DNA of 64,000 bases from Ostrinia nubilalis (GCF_963855985.1 NW_026973566.1:1178001-1242000), one strand, 5' to 3'. Positions 48,171 through 59,519 are shown, numbered from the stretch's first letter. Made by a program: numbers and translations. Notes: generated from the letters alone by a model not told the origin.

Positions 48171-48796
48171 AGAAATCAATGAGTAATTATACATTTAATA
48201 ATATTTAAGAAATATTAATAATTATTATCCAAAAGCTGTAAATCTTACAATAAATTCTATAAACAGGAAGTTCGAATATATTATAACTAATAATATTAAA
48301 ACGGACCCGGAAGTTGGAACTTTTCATTTTACAATATTCATTTTTGATCGAATAACAGTCAGTTGGCTTATTAATTTATCATGAACGTCAAGATGTCGGG
48401 ATCACTTCTTGTATTAAACAGACGTTGCCACCATTGTTTTGTACTCATTTTAAACCTATTTGTTCCTACAAATAAATTTAGGTACTTTCTTAGTTCTACT
48501 GATCCCGTTATTTTGACGCATCAAGATGACGGAATCAAGCTGTTTCTACAAAACGACTAATCATTTTATAAAACAAACTACTCCATGATTTAGTTCTCAT
48601 TTTAAACCTCCCGGAAGTTGTGTATTATGACCTGCATTACGTATAGTTTTTTTGTTATGTTTTTTTATTTATTTTTATAGCTATACTCCTGTCTAATAAA
48701 GAACAGCAATGTTTCAGCGGAGTGAATTTTCTCTTGGACACGGTGGCAGGGGTTTTTGCTCAATTTATTTTAACCAACGCGGCAACGTATTCTTAT
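48171..48796. other. AT-rich non-coding spacer
   Basis: Two related short words occur (CATTTTAAACCT near 48448 and 48598; CCGGAAGTTG near 48308 and 48609), with no coding potential. Confidence 0.45.
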
Positions 48797-49090
48797 TTGT
48801 CGGCCGTTTGGTGTAGTGGTTCAGAACGGACTACTATGCCGAGAGGTCCCGGGTTCGATTCCCGGCCGGGCAGAAATTGAAATGATGAATTTTAATTTCT
48901 GTGACGGGTCTGGGTGTTACTATGTATAATATGTATATGTATTTAAAAAAAAAAAGTATATAAGTAGTATATCCGTTAAGCTAGAACCCATAACACAAGC
49001 ATATTAATTGCTTACTTTGGGGCTAGATGGCGCTGTGTGAGATTGTCCAAAGATATTTATTAAAGATATTTATTTATTTAAGATATTTAT
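48797..49090 (+). mobile_element. tRNA-derived SINE, plus strand
   Basis: Head GTCGGCCGTTTGGTGTAGTG with box A, and box B GGTTCGATTCC at 48852-48862. The body includes GGGCTAGATGGCGCTGTGTG, and it ends in AAAGATATTTATT repeats. It is a well-preserved SINE of lepidopteran type; the tail resembles LINE 3' ends, as expected for LINE-mobilised SINEs. Confidence 0.85.
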
Positions 49091-49499
49091 TTGATTATTA
49101 AAATTTCGATCGAAAATACTTTTCGATTACACTAGTTTACAAAAAAAATTTTTCTTTTACCCAAAGATAATTCATATTGGATGTGTTTTCTATCAGCCCC
49201 CTTATTACAAAAATATACGTCTCATATTTTTATCACGTCAAGTTTTTGAGATATCCACATTAACCTAAGTAAGCTGTCTTGTTAGCCGTGACGGAGTTTC
49301 TACTTTATTTTAATTACGTTTAAGTATTATTTTAACATTTTCACTTGTTTTAAAATATCACCAAGGCAGTGTAAATTAAGCCCAAATAACTTTTGCTAAG
49401 TTTGTGGCCAAATTATATTGTCAAAAAAGAAGAGACCAGTCACTAAAGCCGTAAAACCGGCCTATTTCTATTACTTTCTAATCTCGGTAACAAACCTGA

Positions 49500-50130
49500 T
49501 AAAAAATGGGTTCCTGGTGTAGTGTGCGAAAATTTGAGGAGTATATTATTGCACTAGGCTGCAGGAAAAAGAAAACATATACGAATTGGCACCCCAAGGT
49601 TATGGAGAGAACCAACAAATCACACTAATGTCTGTTACTTCTGCCTCACTGAAACTACAGGTTTTAACAACAAAAACCAAGAACATACAATATCTTGATG
49701 TTGCATCAGTCACAAGACCTGTGCTACAATCTGAAGGAGTTATTACCCAGCAATTCCAGTAAGGGAAAGATGCTTGATATTAATTTAAAGCAGTAGTGAA
49801 AAGTTTCCTGGGAAACTATAAATTTATCTGAGAATTATGCAAAAATTGTTTCCAAATTATTGAGGAATTACCAAAGAATGGGTGTGAATAAGTCGTTAAA
49901 AATTCATTTTTTACATTGTCACCTGGATTTTTTTCCTGAGAACCTGGGAAGCGTGAGTGTTGAGCATGGCGAAAGTTTTCACCAGAATTTGAAGGTTTTT
50001 GAGGAAAGATACCAAGGAATTTGGAATAAAAATATGTTAGCGGATTGCTGTTGGTCTATAATAAGGGAAACTGATAATAATTAATATAAAAGAAGGAGTA
50101 ATACGACTCATTTTTGGTTGTTTTTAGAAA
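49500..50130 (+). pseudogene. Decayed protein with HLDFFPENLG and ERYQGIWN motifs
   Basis: The best-preserved frame is 49860-50084: SLKIHFLHCHLDFFPENLGS, then SVEHGESFHQN, EERYQGIWNKNMLADCCW. Upstream broken text (NWHPKVMERTNKS, CYFCLTETTGF in slipped frames) belongs to the same family. I recognise this as the C-terminal part of a large family of unnamed arthropod and cnidarian proteins that behave like transposon genes. I do not know its enzymatic role. Several frameshifts and stops make it inactive. Confidence 0.6.
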
Positions 50131-50134
50131 TAAA

Positions 50135-50330
50135 CTAGCTGACCCGGCGAACTTTGTTCCGCCTTAACGGCAATAAATAAGCAGACTTTTTTTTTATTTC
50201 GAACGGGATAAAGTATCCTATGTCCTTCTCCTGGTTCTAAACTACCTCCCTGACAATTTTCAGCTAAATCGGTTCAGCCGTTCTTGAGTTATAAGTGGTG
50301 TAACTAACACGACTTTCTTTTATATTTTAG
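50135..50330. repeat. Dispersed repeat beginning CTAGCTGACCCGGCGAAC
   Basis: The segment ACTAGCTGACCCGGCGAACT through TTCAGCCGTTCTTGAGTTAT is of a kind common in lepidopteran genomes. Read on the minus strand it ends GGGTCAGCTAG before T, compatible with a Helitron 3' end, but the 5' end cannot be placed. Confidence 0.5.
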
Positions 50331-50485
50331 AAATAAATGTATAAAAATGATAAAAATTAACATAATCAATATTTACAAAATTTGACGTCCTACATTTTTT
50401 CTAAGTTCAGTTTTTAAGTAAGGGTTAATAACTCTAACGATAAATATCAGTTTCATCTCTGGGTAAAAAACCTTGTAAACTAGTG

Positions 50486-50729
50486 TTATTTAAAATACAT
50501 TATAAAGTTTAATATTTCAAATGCACATTATAGGTAAGTGTTAATAACATCATCATTTAGTTTACAATGTCACACGATTAAACTAATTTTCATCATAATA
50601 ATAACAAACTACCTTACAAATAAAAATAAATGTTAGTGTCATCTAATACTAATTTAAGCTATTTCTTTTCAAATATACTTACTGCAGATAGTGTCAGCTG
50701 AGCTGAGTCATGAGTTAAGTAATAACATA
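50486..50729. other. AT-rich spacer
   Basis: Nothing recognisable lies between the CACTA-ended element and the LINE tail. Confidence 0.4.
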
Positions 50730-51224
50730 ATTTTATTTTATTTTATTTTATTGTTAGGAAAACAAACAGCATTCTATAACACATATAGAGTTACCAATTA
50801 AACTTCACATTTGCCAAAATAGTTTTCACAAATAGTTTATACATAGGTATCGTTTTTAAAAATCGAGTAAACAGAAACAGAAAAAGAAAATAAATTTTTT
50901 AGATTCTATGTTAAATATACTATGACTTGGCAATTAATTTAAACTCGAAATATCGCATCGTTGTTAAAACAATAAATAGTTAGGTAATTACTGTTTTAAC
51001 AACGACCTAAATTTGTTTGGTTTTAGGCTGAAAATATCTAAGTGACAGTATTTGGAGTTATACAATTTCATTGATCTTAGAATAAATCGGTTCATCGCAT
51101 AATTAGTACGGCAAGAAGAAATGGCAAATGAATCACATGACCTCATGTTCGCTCTCGGACATCGCAACAAAACCTTACTCAGAAGGTAGGGCGAGTCAAC
51201 ATAGCCATTAACAACTTTGTTCAA
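50730..51224 (-). mobile_element. LINE 3' fragment with TTTTA tail
   Basis: Minus strand. The coding end 51224-50988 reads YLLSKVLLRCPRANMRSC, CRTNYAMNRFILRSMKLYN, a C-terminal RT segment resembling that of the 18090-23000 LINE. The tail is (TTTTA)n at about 50732-50752. Severely 5'-truncated. Confidence 0.7.
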
Positions 51225-51286
51225 TAATTATTAATTTCTATAACAACTAAATGGTATTCTAAACTAAAGTGAAAGTATTGTGAATC

Positions 51287-51484
51287 ATGAAGAGAGGAAG
51301 AAAAAGTGCAGTGCCCTTAGAAAAGCAAAAAAGTGTATTTTCAAAATACGAAAATGTCTTTATCAATCGTAGTATTCCTAGTAATGCCAGGCCTCCGTCA
51401 CTCGCCTATGCCGGCCGAGATAATTACCTACAGCGCGCGACAACTTCAAGTTGCAAATCAGTAAAGGCCGTGACGCGCCTGTGA
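51287..51484 (+). pseudogene. N-terminal fragment of a DNA-transposon-type protein
   Basis: The ATG frame begins MKRGRKSAVPLEKQKSVFSK and stops at 51484. It resembles the start of a group of insect transposon proteins whose later parts may be at 52115-52440 and 53085-53621. The match is from memory of family texture and not certain. Confidence 0.35.
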
Positions 51485-51499
51485 GCACACGCGTACCTA

Positions 51500-52100
51500 T
51501 ACACGCTCGGTGTATCATCGTCGCAATCAAGGTTTATTGTTCCAACGGCACTGTTATTCTTCTTTAATGGAAAATCGTAATATTTAGGAGTAATAATTAA
51601 CTGTAGTGATTTAAATAATTATAAAAAACTACACTTTTAAAATATTTTTGAAATACTTATGACAAAAAACTGTAGCAAAAAAATTATTTTAGCTAATAAA
51701 AACATTAACTTTACTTCACCGTGTCTATTTTCCGACACTACACCTTTTAAAACTGTTTGTCCAATTTCGAATTATCGCAACACTGAAGTTTATTAATAGG
51801 TACTTTAGAGATGGTACGATTATACAAACACCACTAAATTAAAGTTTACCAATCGTAAATACAATAAAAAATTAAGTTTTTATTTATTTTACTTTGCTTA
51901 TACAACCCTGACGCTTGAGCTGTGAGGTAGATCAATTCTGAACACAAAAAAATTGCGCTCTTGTGAGCGTAGTAGTAAGGTGCGATTTCGAATGCACCAT
52001 GTGCGTTGGATATTTTGCATTATTATTATTACCGTTAAAATGCCGGCATCTGATCCTACACAAAGGAGTGCAATTTCTGTTGCTACTATTATGTATTCTG
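51500..52100. other. AT-rich non-coding spacer
   Basis: I see no coding motif or repeat structure beyond A/T runs. Confidence 0.4.
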
Positions 52101-52440
52101 TGGTAATGCCTAGTAATGAAATTTATTCAAAAATGAGTGAAGACTAGGAATTACGTATGAATCCAAAGAGTATTTATCTGTCAGTAAAAGAAATTACGAC
52201 AATTTTTTTGACAAGGGCAATTCTGTAACAGAAAAAAAAATGAAGAAAGTATTGAAGAATTGCATAAAGAATATACTACATACTAGCTCTGGTTCATCAG
52301 TTAAGGATGAAGGTTTGAACCATGAACACTTAACTTTTTATTTGGATCTTCATACTTGGGAAAACATTCAACCCATTGTAACGTATACAATCCACATAAA
52401 CTTAACTTATTTATTATTTACATATTATACTGCACAATTA
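52101..52440 (+). pseudogene. Lysine-rich transposon protein fragment
   Basis: Frames reading NEIYSKMSED, MNPKSIYLSVKRNYDN, KKMKKVLKNCIKNILHT and LNHEHLTFYLDLHTWE are split by a stop after SED. A similar YVKRN box recurs at 53090. Together with flanking pieces this looks like a decayed transposon ORF. Confidence 0.35.
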
Positions 52441-53079
52441 TTATAATGAACCTTAACCTACTATTATTAAATACAAATGCTTTATAAATAAAAACTTAAA
52501 ACTATAAATATAAATAAAAATGAATAAAAACTTAACACTAACTAAATAAACAAACTGACAACGCAATTCGGTTTCTATGTAGTGATTAATATTTTCTGCG
52601 CGCGGGTAACCGGCCCAAGTGCGAGCGCCGGGCGGCCATGTCTAGGCGCGAGCCGAGGATTCAATAGAATGCGAACGGCGACCATTAGCTCTCAACCTTT
52701 TGATACGGCCTAATGTGCGTACGCTCTGCGCGCCGCACAATATTTTCGTGTCAGTTTACTTACTTGATACTGATTGAAATCATTATTTTGTATTTGTAAA
52801 ATACTTGCACTTCAAAATAAATAATAAGTGAAGTGAAACAAATATTTTCCCGTATTGGGATCACCCTGCGGGTTCTTGGATGGCGAAGACCTGGAGGCGC
52901 ACTTGGAAGCACAACCTTAACTGGGACTGGAAGCCCGAGGGGAGTAAGGAGTGTGTAAAGTGTCACGGCTGCGGATCTAAGACCAGACCCTACCCTGAGA
53001 ATAGCTTAAATAAATACTTAGTTTGTTTTCCTCATATTTTGTCAGTTTTATTTATCCCCTAATTAATTAAAACGTGACA
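52441..53079. other. Spacer with a GC-rich block, possible solo LTR
   Basis: 52555-53072 is GC-richer than its surroundings, starting near TGACAACGCAATTCGG and ending AACGTGACA. These ends are TG...CA with AAATAA signals inside, so a solo LTR is possible. No target duplication is evident. A 60-codon frame at 52880-53062 has no recognised domain. Confidence 0.35.
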
Positions 53080-53621
53080 CCATTATAACTTATGTTAAAA
53101 GAAACAATCCTCAAATACCTTCATCTAAGTATAGAAAGAAGTGGTCCTTACCAAAACATGTTTGGGCTGAAATTTTACGAGAAGAATAATTCTTCACACT
53201 GTTCTGTGTTTTTAGAACAGTGTCTATAAAAGCTCATCAATTAATCAAGTGTTTCGGAAACTGCAAAGAATGTCAAGCGCAAATTGAAATTTCAATATTA
53301 TGGCCCACAAATAGCATTATATCATGTAGATGTGTTATTAAAAATCGGGATAATACCAATCAACATAAATTATCCAGAAAAATTAAATTATCTCCCATGA
53401 AACGTAAGGCGCTCAGTGCTGATTTGAAAAATCAATCTGCTTTATCTCTTCATCATTCTCTCATAGATTCAGTCATGGACGATGGGGACATTGAACCAGC
53501 ACATGTACCGAAAGTTGGAACATTACGACAAATAAAATATGAAGGTAAAAAAGCTCAGTTTTATGATAGCAACCCAACAATATCAGTTACCGTAGAAACA
53601 TTGTTAAGAGCACACGTGTAG
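53080..53621 (+). pseudogene. Transposon protein fragment with CKECQAQIEI motif
   Basis: Begins TYVKRNNPQIPSSKYRKKWS, then LPKHVWAEILREE and a stop. It continues in frame 53220-53621 with CFGNCKECQAQIEISI and MKRKALSADLKNQSAL, to a stop. The CKEC pair and the basic stretch resemble the N-terminal zinc-binding part of an insect MULE-like transposase group. The catalytic region is not present. The assignment is tentative. Confidence 0.4.
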
Positions 53622-53800
53622 TTAACTTGAGTCTAAATGTTGAAAATTTGAGTAACTGAAAGTGCACCTTAATAGTTGCGTGATTGATGCGGAATTAACG
53701 TGTGTTACAATCAGTCGGTTGTTGCGATTCGGAGTGCACCGCGTAGTGGAGCGAAGTTGTGAACCTAACGGCTATCCTTGTCTATCCTTGGTGAATCACT

Positions 53801-54588
53801 ATGTCGATTGCACGCAGCCCGCTTGTCAAGTTTGGCTCGCAACCGGAGCTGCGTCACCATTGCGAAACTACCGACGACGATATGTTTCGCAGTACGCAAA
53901 AGCGTAAACAGCCGGACATTGGTCTAGAAATACTAATAAATGAAAAATTCGAGACCCTGGAGTCGAAATGGGATGAATGGAGTAGTAGAATGAACAAAAT
54001 GATGACCGACTCAATCGCTGAAACTGTTAAGTTGTGTATCACAGATGAACTAACGAAAATCTCATGTATGATGTCTGATGTGAATGTGTCGTTGCAGAAG
54101 CTTAGTTCAGAAAATACGTGAATCTCTGTCAGATGTACAAGCCCGAGTTACTGCATTGGAGGAATCTGCGTCATTTTCGTCGGAACACATGAATGAACTG
54201 AAAGATCGTGTGGTGGTGATCGAAAAACGCGTCCCTAATGCCTGCTTGGTGACCGACCAGGTTGCTGCACTCCAAAACAAGCTAGATATGATGGAACAAC
54301 AGGCGCGCGAGTGTAATATTGAAATCTCAAATGTTCCCGAGCGTCGGAATGAAAATCTGCTGTCACTTGTGGAGCAGGTAGGCTCCGTGCTAAAAATACC
54401 CATACCTAACGCTCAAGTGATATCTGTGCATCGTGTCCCCCATGCTTCCCAAAACAATTCCCGACCCAAAAACGTCATTGTAAAACTGGGAAGTAGGATC
54501 TTGCGAGATAACATCGTTGCAGCCGCGCGTCTGATGAAAGGGCGGTTAACCTCAGATAAGTTGTCAATACAAGGGACAGTACACAATA
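53801..54588 (+). pseudogene. LINE ORF1 (coiled coil, RNA-binding)
   Basis: Starts at an ATG (53801); one base slip near 54105 moves the frame. A predicted coiled coil (LSDVQARVTALEESAS, LKDRVVVIEKRV) is followed by ECNIEISNVPERRNENLLSL and VISVHRVPHASQNNSRPKNV, the RNA-binding/FP-like part, as in the ORF1 at 21832-22860. No PHD finger is visible at the N-terminus. The C-terminus is cut by the element at 54589. Confidence 0.75.
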
Positions 54589-55546
54589 TACAGGGTGTCC
54601 CGTAATGTAACGTCAAGCCGGAACTGGGTGTTGAGGCAAGTTGTGCTGGTTATCAGAAAAATATAAAAAAAAATCTATGTAGCATATTTTAAAAATAATA
54701 GGCATTTAAATAAAAAACAAAAAATTCTACTCCAGGTGACGGTCCTTTTGCTCGTGTTGCCACAAATCTTCACTTTTTCCAAATTTTTTTTTGTTATGTA
54801 ACCCTGAATAATGCTTCTCTAAATTGTTATCAAAATTACAAAACCAGCTGCTCCAACTTGGATAAAAAAAATACATTATTCCCAAAAAAAATATCAAAAT
54901 AAAAATTTTGCCTAGTTTAAACTGACTGTACTGAAAAAAAAATGTACTACGCGAGTGTGGCAAGTGACGTCATAATTTGGCGCATTTAGTAAGGATTCCA
55001 AAATGGTATAACACTTTGTAAAATCTTGCTGTAATTGTCGACAATTTTTGTTTATTGGAAATAATCCCGTTTTTAACTTTATCTACCTTGGTTAAAAATA
55101 TTATTCTAATGTGCCCAAAATTCAAGTTTCTGGCTTAAGTGAGGTGGAGAAGCCATTTTAAAAGGTATGAGGGGGACGGAGAGGGCCATCTTACCAAGCA
55201 GGGATGTTATGGATATCCGTAACCGTAAAGATAAAGATAAAGATAAAGATATTTATTTACATAAACATGTGTGAAAACATATTACAAAGCAACATGATTT
55301 GGTCTTACAGTTTTAACAGGTGATAGGTACAACATGTTTTACCAAGATATTGGCATGTAAATGATATGTCAAGTAAGAATGTCAATAATACATTAAAATT
55401 CATAATAACAATAGGTACATCTGATAATTGATAATAAAAGTAAAATTAAAATTAAAATTAGTCAAATTTTGTCACTCAAGAAGTCTTGTACAGTATAATA
55501 GGCCTTGTCAATTAGAAAATGTTTAAGTTTATTTTTAAACATAACA

Positions 55547-58309
55547 TTAGGTATGTAATTGTTTCAAGTTTTCTGGGATTTTATTATATATTTTTGGTGC
55601 CATACAGATAATACTTTTATTTAATAATGTGGTTTTGGCCAAATGTAAGCAAAGACGGTCCCCACCGCGGCGATTACGTACAATTACATCAGACATTCGA
55701 GGAAATAGATGGGGATTGCTTTTAACAAATAAGGCTGTTTCAATGATGTACAGAGACGGAAGTGTCAGAATCTTATGCTTAACAAACATTGGTTTACAGC
55801 TATCAGTGATTTGAAGTCCAAACATAGCGCGTAGGCATCGTTTTTGAATTTTAAATATTATTTCCTTGTTGGTCGAGTTACCCCAAAAAATTATGCCGTA
55901 TCTTAAATGAGATTCGACTAACCCGTAGTAAGCAGTAAGCAGCGCATCCGTGTTAACTACAGTAGACAATCTATGAAGTGCATAAGCTAACGTACTAATT
56001 TTCTTACATAGTTCATCAGTATGATTTTTCCAATTCAATTTCTTGTCAATTTGTACACCTAAAAAACGGATAGAATCTACCTGACTGACTGTATGGTCTT
56101 GGTATGATACTATGATATCAGAATGGGTTTCTAGTCTTTGATTAAAGTGCATTATATGCGTTTTGTCAATATTAATTTTAAGGTTATTATTATTTAACCA
56201 TGCAATTATAGATTTCAAAGATTTATTAATGTCAAATTGATAGGAATTTATGTCATTACAATTAATAGTCACGGTACTGTCGTCAGCAAATAATGTCATT
56301 GGTTGATATGTCACAGAGGGTAGATCATTAATATATATTATAAATAATAAAGGTCCTAAAACGCTACCTTGCGGTACTCCGTACTTTATGATGCGCTCTT
56401 TAGATGAATATATTTCCTCGTTTTTTTTTTTTACATTAAGTTTGCATATTTCAGTTTTTTGATATCTGTTTTCAAGATAAGAACTTATTAAGTCCAAAAC
56501 GTTACCTCTGATACCATAGGCTTCAAGCTTGCTTGTCAGAATATTATGATCTACATAGTCAAATGCCTGTGTCATGTCACAAAACAGAGCACATACTGGC
56601 CTTGTCTTATCTACCTGATTAATGACGTTTTTATAAAAATCAAAAATAGCCATATTAATAGTTTTTTTTTGTCGAAAACCTTTTTGTTCTGCGCATAATA
56701 TGGATTTTTTCTCTAAATAGTTATTTAGTTCATTGTACAAATATTTTTCAAAAATTTTGGAGAATATGGATATAAGTGCAATAGGTCGGTAAAATTCCAT
56801 AAGTTCTTTATTGTTTTTTTTAAATAACGGTTTCACAATAGTCACTTTGAGATCACTTGGGAAAATTCCTTCCTGAATACTAAGGTTAATAATAAAGCAT
56901 AAGTGGTGGCATATATCTTCATTAACGGCTTTAATTATTTTTGTGGCAATGCCATCATAACCCACACTGTTAGTTCCCTTTAAACCTTGAATAATTTTAA
57001 AAATTTGTATTGGGAGACAAGGTGCCATGAACATAGAGTTTGGTTGATGGTCAATATTACTAGTTATGTTTTTACCATATCCTTGTAGAGGTTTAACTTT
57101 GTCAATGAAGTAATCATTGAACGCCTCAGCCATTTGCTTAGGGTCAGTTATATAATTATTGTCTACTTTAATTTTTGCAATACATTGTTTAGGCACGTTC
57201 AGTTTAGCACTGTTTATAATTTGCCAAGTTGTCCTAGATTTATTAATTGATTGTTTAATTCTATGATTATTTTGTGCACGTTTTGTCAAAGATATAATTT
57301 TTTTAAACAGTTTGGTATATTTTTTGTAATTGTTTTTATTTGCTTCGGTTGGTTTTAATCTAAGTTTCCAAAGAAGTCCTCTTTTTTTTTTACTACATAA
57401 TTTAAGTCCGCGAGATATCCATCTTGGTCTACTATTTACGTATATAGTTATTTTTTTAAATGGAAAACAAAGAGAGTAAAAAAGCTTGAAGTCTTCCATG
57501 AAATTACGATATGCTAGAGTGGGGTCTTTACATTTATACATATCAGAGAAAGACATACTTTTTATGCAGTTTTTAAATTTTTGTATGTTTTCTACGCTAT
57601 AGTCCCGTATTGTTTTGCGCCAGTATTTTAATTTAATTATTTTTTTAACAGGTATTTTGATTATTTGTGCAGTATGATCAGATAAGCCAAGTTCTAACAC
57701 CTCAGTCTTACAGGATTTTTTATAATTGTGTGCGAAATTATCTATACATGAATTGCTAGGCAATCTAGTTGGTTGTTTAATAGCTAGCTTAAAATTATAA
57801 TTCAACAGTAAACATTGTAAATTTAATGTTATATTATTATTCCTCAAAATGTCAATATTAAAATCACCAGCTATAATTACATTATTACATTTTAGCTTTG
57901 AAACATAAATTAAAACTTTTTCTAATTTATTAAAAAATATGTTCAAATTTCTTGAGTCAGGGACTCGATAAAGGCAAACAACAATTATTTTATAATCGAT
58001 TAGCTCAATAGCACAACATTCAAATACATTTATTAAAGATATTTTTTTTACTTCTAAAAGTTCTCTCCATTTATGTTCTTTTCTAATAAGAATGCATGCT
58101 CCGCCTCGTTTACTGTTGCTTCTACTGAAACAATCAGCTAAACTGTAGTCCGTGATGTGCAGCAAAGATTCTTGTCCCGCCATTATAAAATGTTCGGTTA
58201 TGCAGAGTACATCTATACAAATATGCCTGTCTAAGAGCTCTTCCAGGTTTATTCTAAGGTAATCCGATTTATTAAGTAATCCTGCTATGTTTTGATGGAG
58301 AATGTGCAC
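55547..58309 (-). CDS. LINE ORF2: endonuclease and reverse transcriptase
   Basis: About 920 codons. Endonuclease: LHQNIAGLLNK, CITEHFI, IIAGDFNIDIL and LGLSDHTAQI, all APE motifs. RT palm: ALFCDMTQAFDYVDHNIL, YGVPQGSVLGPLLFIIYIND, TLFADDSTVTI (FADD). The C-terminal domain includes YGIIFWGNST and RAMFGLQITDSCKPMF. The frame appears to start at GTG (58309) or read in from upstream, as no ATG is there. Near the stop a one-base slip removes the last 30 or so residues, which remain legible in the next frame. Confidence 0.88.
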   Translation of the reverse strand: MHILHQNIAGLLNKSDYLRINLEELLDRHICIDVLCITEHFIMAGQESLLHITDYSLADCFSRSNSKRGGACILIRKEHKWRELLEVKKISLINVFECCAIELIDYKIIVVCLYRVPDSRNLNIFFNKLEKVLIYVSKLKCNNVIIAGDFNIDILRNNNITLNLQCLLLNYNFKLAIKQPTRLPSNSCIDNFAHNYKKSCKTEVLELGLSDHTAQIIKIPVKKIIKLKYWRKTIRDYSVENIQKFKNCIKSMSFSDMYKCKDPTLAYRNFMEDFKLFYSLCFPFKKITIYVNSRPRWISRGLKLCSKKKRGLLWKLRLKPTEANKNNYKKYTKLFKKIISLTKRAQNNHRIKQSINKSRTTWQIINSAKLNVPKQCIAKIKVDNNYITDPKQMAEAFNDYFIDKVKPLQGYGKNITSNIDHQPNSMFMAPCLPIQIFKIIQGLKGTNSVGYDGIATKIIKAVNEDICHHLCFIINLSIQEGIFPSDLKVTIVKPLFKKNNKELMEFYRPIALISIFSKIFEKYLYNELNNYLEKKSILCAEQKGFRQKKTINMAIFDFYKNVINQVDKTRPVCALFCDMTQAFDYVDHNILTSKLEAYGIRGNVLDLISSYLENRYQKTEICKLNVKKKNEEIYSSKERIIKYGVPQGSVLGPLLFIIYINDLPSVTYQPMTLFADDSTVTINCNDINSYQFDINKSLKSIIAWLNNNNLKINIDKTHIMHFNQRLETHSDIIVSYQDHTVSQVDSIRFLGVQIDKKLNWKNHTDELCKKISTLAYALHRLSTVVNTDALLTAYYGLVESHLRYGIIFWGNSTNKEIIFKIQKRCLRAMFGLQITDSCKPMFVKHKILTLPSLYIIETALFVKSNPHLFPRMSDVIVRNRRGGDRLCLHLAKTTLLNKSIICMAPKIYNKIPENLKQLHT

Positions 58310-58313
58310 GAAC

Positions 58314-58962
58314 TTAGTGTCGAAAAAATAATGACTCAGTTTCGGTTGGTATTACTTCGTCTTCAGATCGTTCAGTATTCGAGTTATGATAATATTCAAT
58401 ATCACTAATAAGTTTTTGGAGATTTTCAAATATGATTTGCATACCATGGTGGTTGATAGTGCTGTAGTGCTTATGAAACATGCTGTAGTCATATTTAATT
58501 TCTTTATTGGAGTCAAGTATATGTATAGGCATGCTCATGAGTAGTTACGTCTAGATGCAGGAGATTGTTAAAACCTTCAACTCTCCAATTAAACATGCTC
58601 TGTAGTGGCCCATATTTATAGGTTGGAAGACAAATAATAATATTTGTATGTTTTATTATCCTTAAAGTTTCTCGGATGTAATACACTATGGAGATATAGT
58701 CCTTTGTACTTTTGAAATCATCGCCACCAATCATAATTATGCAGTAGTCTTGCATTGTGAACTTTTCTAATTTTTTCTCAATTCCATATAATAATTGCTC
58801 AATATTACTATTTGGGGAGAGGTAATGACAAAGCTCTGAATAATTCTCTAGGTTGTTCTCTGCCATATTAAGTATTTTATTATGGTTATCGGTACTCAGT
58901 ATGCATATCTTTTTTGGTGAATTAGCAGGCGTTGCATGTTTTTGTGGTCTCTGTGAATCCAT
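58314..58962 (-). pseudogene. LINE ORF1 with esterase-like domain, frameshifted
   Basis: From the ATG at 58962 the frame has KKICILSTDNHNKI, ELCHYLSPNSNIEQLL and DYCIIMIGGDDFK, the layout of an SGNH/GDSL-type hydrolase as found in ORF1 of CR1-group LINEs. The GDS and GxND blocks are degenerate (STD; GGDD). A frameshift near 58530 moves the end into another frame that stops at 58314, five bases before the ORF2 codon at 58309. The PHD/coiled-coil N-terminus is missing. Confidence 0.65.
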
Positions 58963-59519
58963 TTTTTTTAACGTATCCGTAACCGAAACTATCGGATATC
59001 CGAAATAAAAAAATGACCATAACCGTAACCGGAACTGATTCAAAAGTTACGGATAGTTTCGGATAAAGGCCAAACTGCAAAACTCTATGAAATCTGCAGT
59101 ATACACGCCGCAGCTGCAATGCCGCGCTGCCGATTTCATAGTTTTGCAGTTTGCGGTTGCAGTTTGCGGTCTGCGGCCCGTCTTGGAATTGTACCTTAAA
59201 TCTTAATATTTGTTACCAACTTGTCTGGCATTCCCTGGCACCATCTAATATGCCAGCCTGTTTTACCTTTATCATACATAAGTGTCGTCTTAGTTGGTAC
59301 ATAAAGTAGCTATGTGGGTCACGCAGCATTTTGCTATTTGAATTATACCTACATTTTTGAAATTCTAATAATTCCGTAACCGAAATTATCCGAAACTTTC
59401 GGATAATCTGAAATGATTTCATATCCGTGACCGTAACCGAAACCGGTATAATATTATTCTGATATCCGTAACCGTATCCATAACCGAAACTTCATATCCT
59501 TATTATCCCTGTTACCAAG

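Larger units (their letters stand above)
49130..50485. mobile_element. CACTA-ended DNA element with TTA duplication
   Basis: Perfect 13-bp inverted ends CACTAGTTTACAA (49130) and TTGTAAACTAGTG (ending 50485). TTA lies directly outside both ends (49127-49129, 50486-50488). CACTA ends with a 3-bp duplication are the signature of EnSpm/CACTA elements, while TTA is also a Harbinger target, so the superfamily needs confirmation. The interior has a decayed protein of an arthropod-wide transposon-associated family (49500-50130) and a dispersed repeat (50135-50330). Confidence 0.75.
55226..58973 (-). mobile_element. LINE with SGNH-like ORF1 and intact ORF2
   Basis: Minus strand, flanked by the 12-bp duplication TATCCGTAACCG (55214-55225 and 58974-58985). 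The 3' tail is (TTTATC)n, seen as TAAAGA repeats at 55226-55250. ORF1 is truncated or short at the 5' side; ORF2 is about 920 codons and nearly intact. It is the best-preserved LINE of its family here and related to 43797-45640. Confidence 0.88.
55199..59511. mobile_element. hAT-type MITE with TSD TTACCAAG, holding a LINE
   Basis: Starts CAGGGATGTTATGGATATCC and ends ATATCCTTATTATCCCTG. The 8-bp duplication TTACCAAG is perfect (55191-55198 and 59512-59519). Its own DNA (55199-55225 and 58974-59511) is rich in CCGTAACCG, TATCCGAAA and GGATATCC words. CAGGGATG ends with 8 bp are typical of hAT. The LINE fills the middle. Confidence 0.88.

Noticed and set aside
48799..48873. Functional tRNA gene
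   Set aside because: Boxes A and B are good but the sequence runs into a SINE body and AAAGATATTTATT tail; no terminator follows the tRNA-like part.
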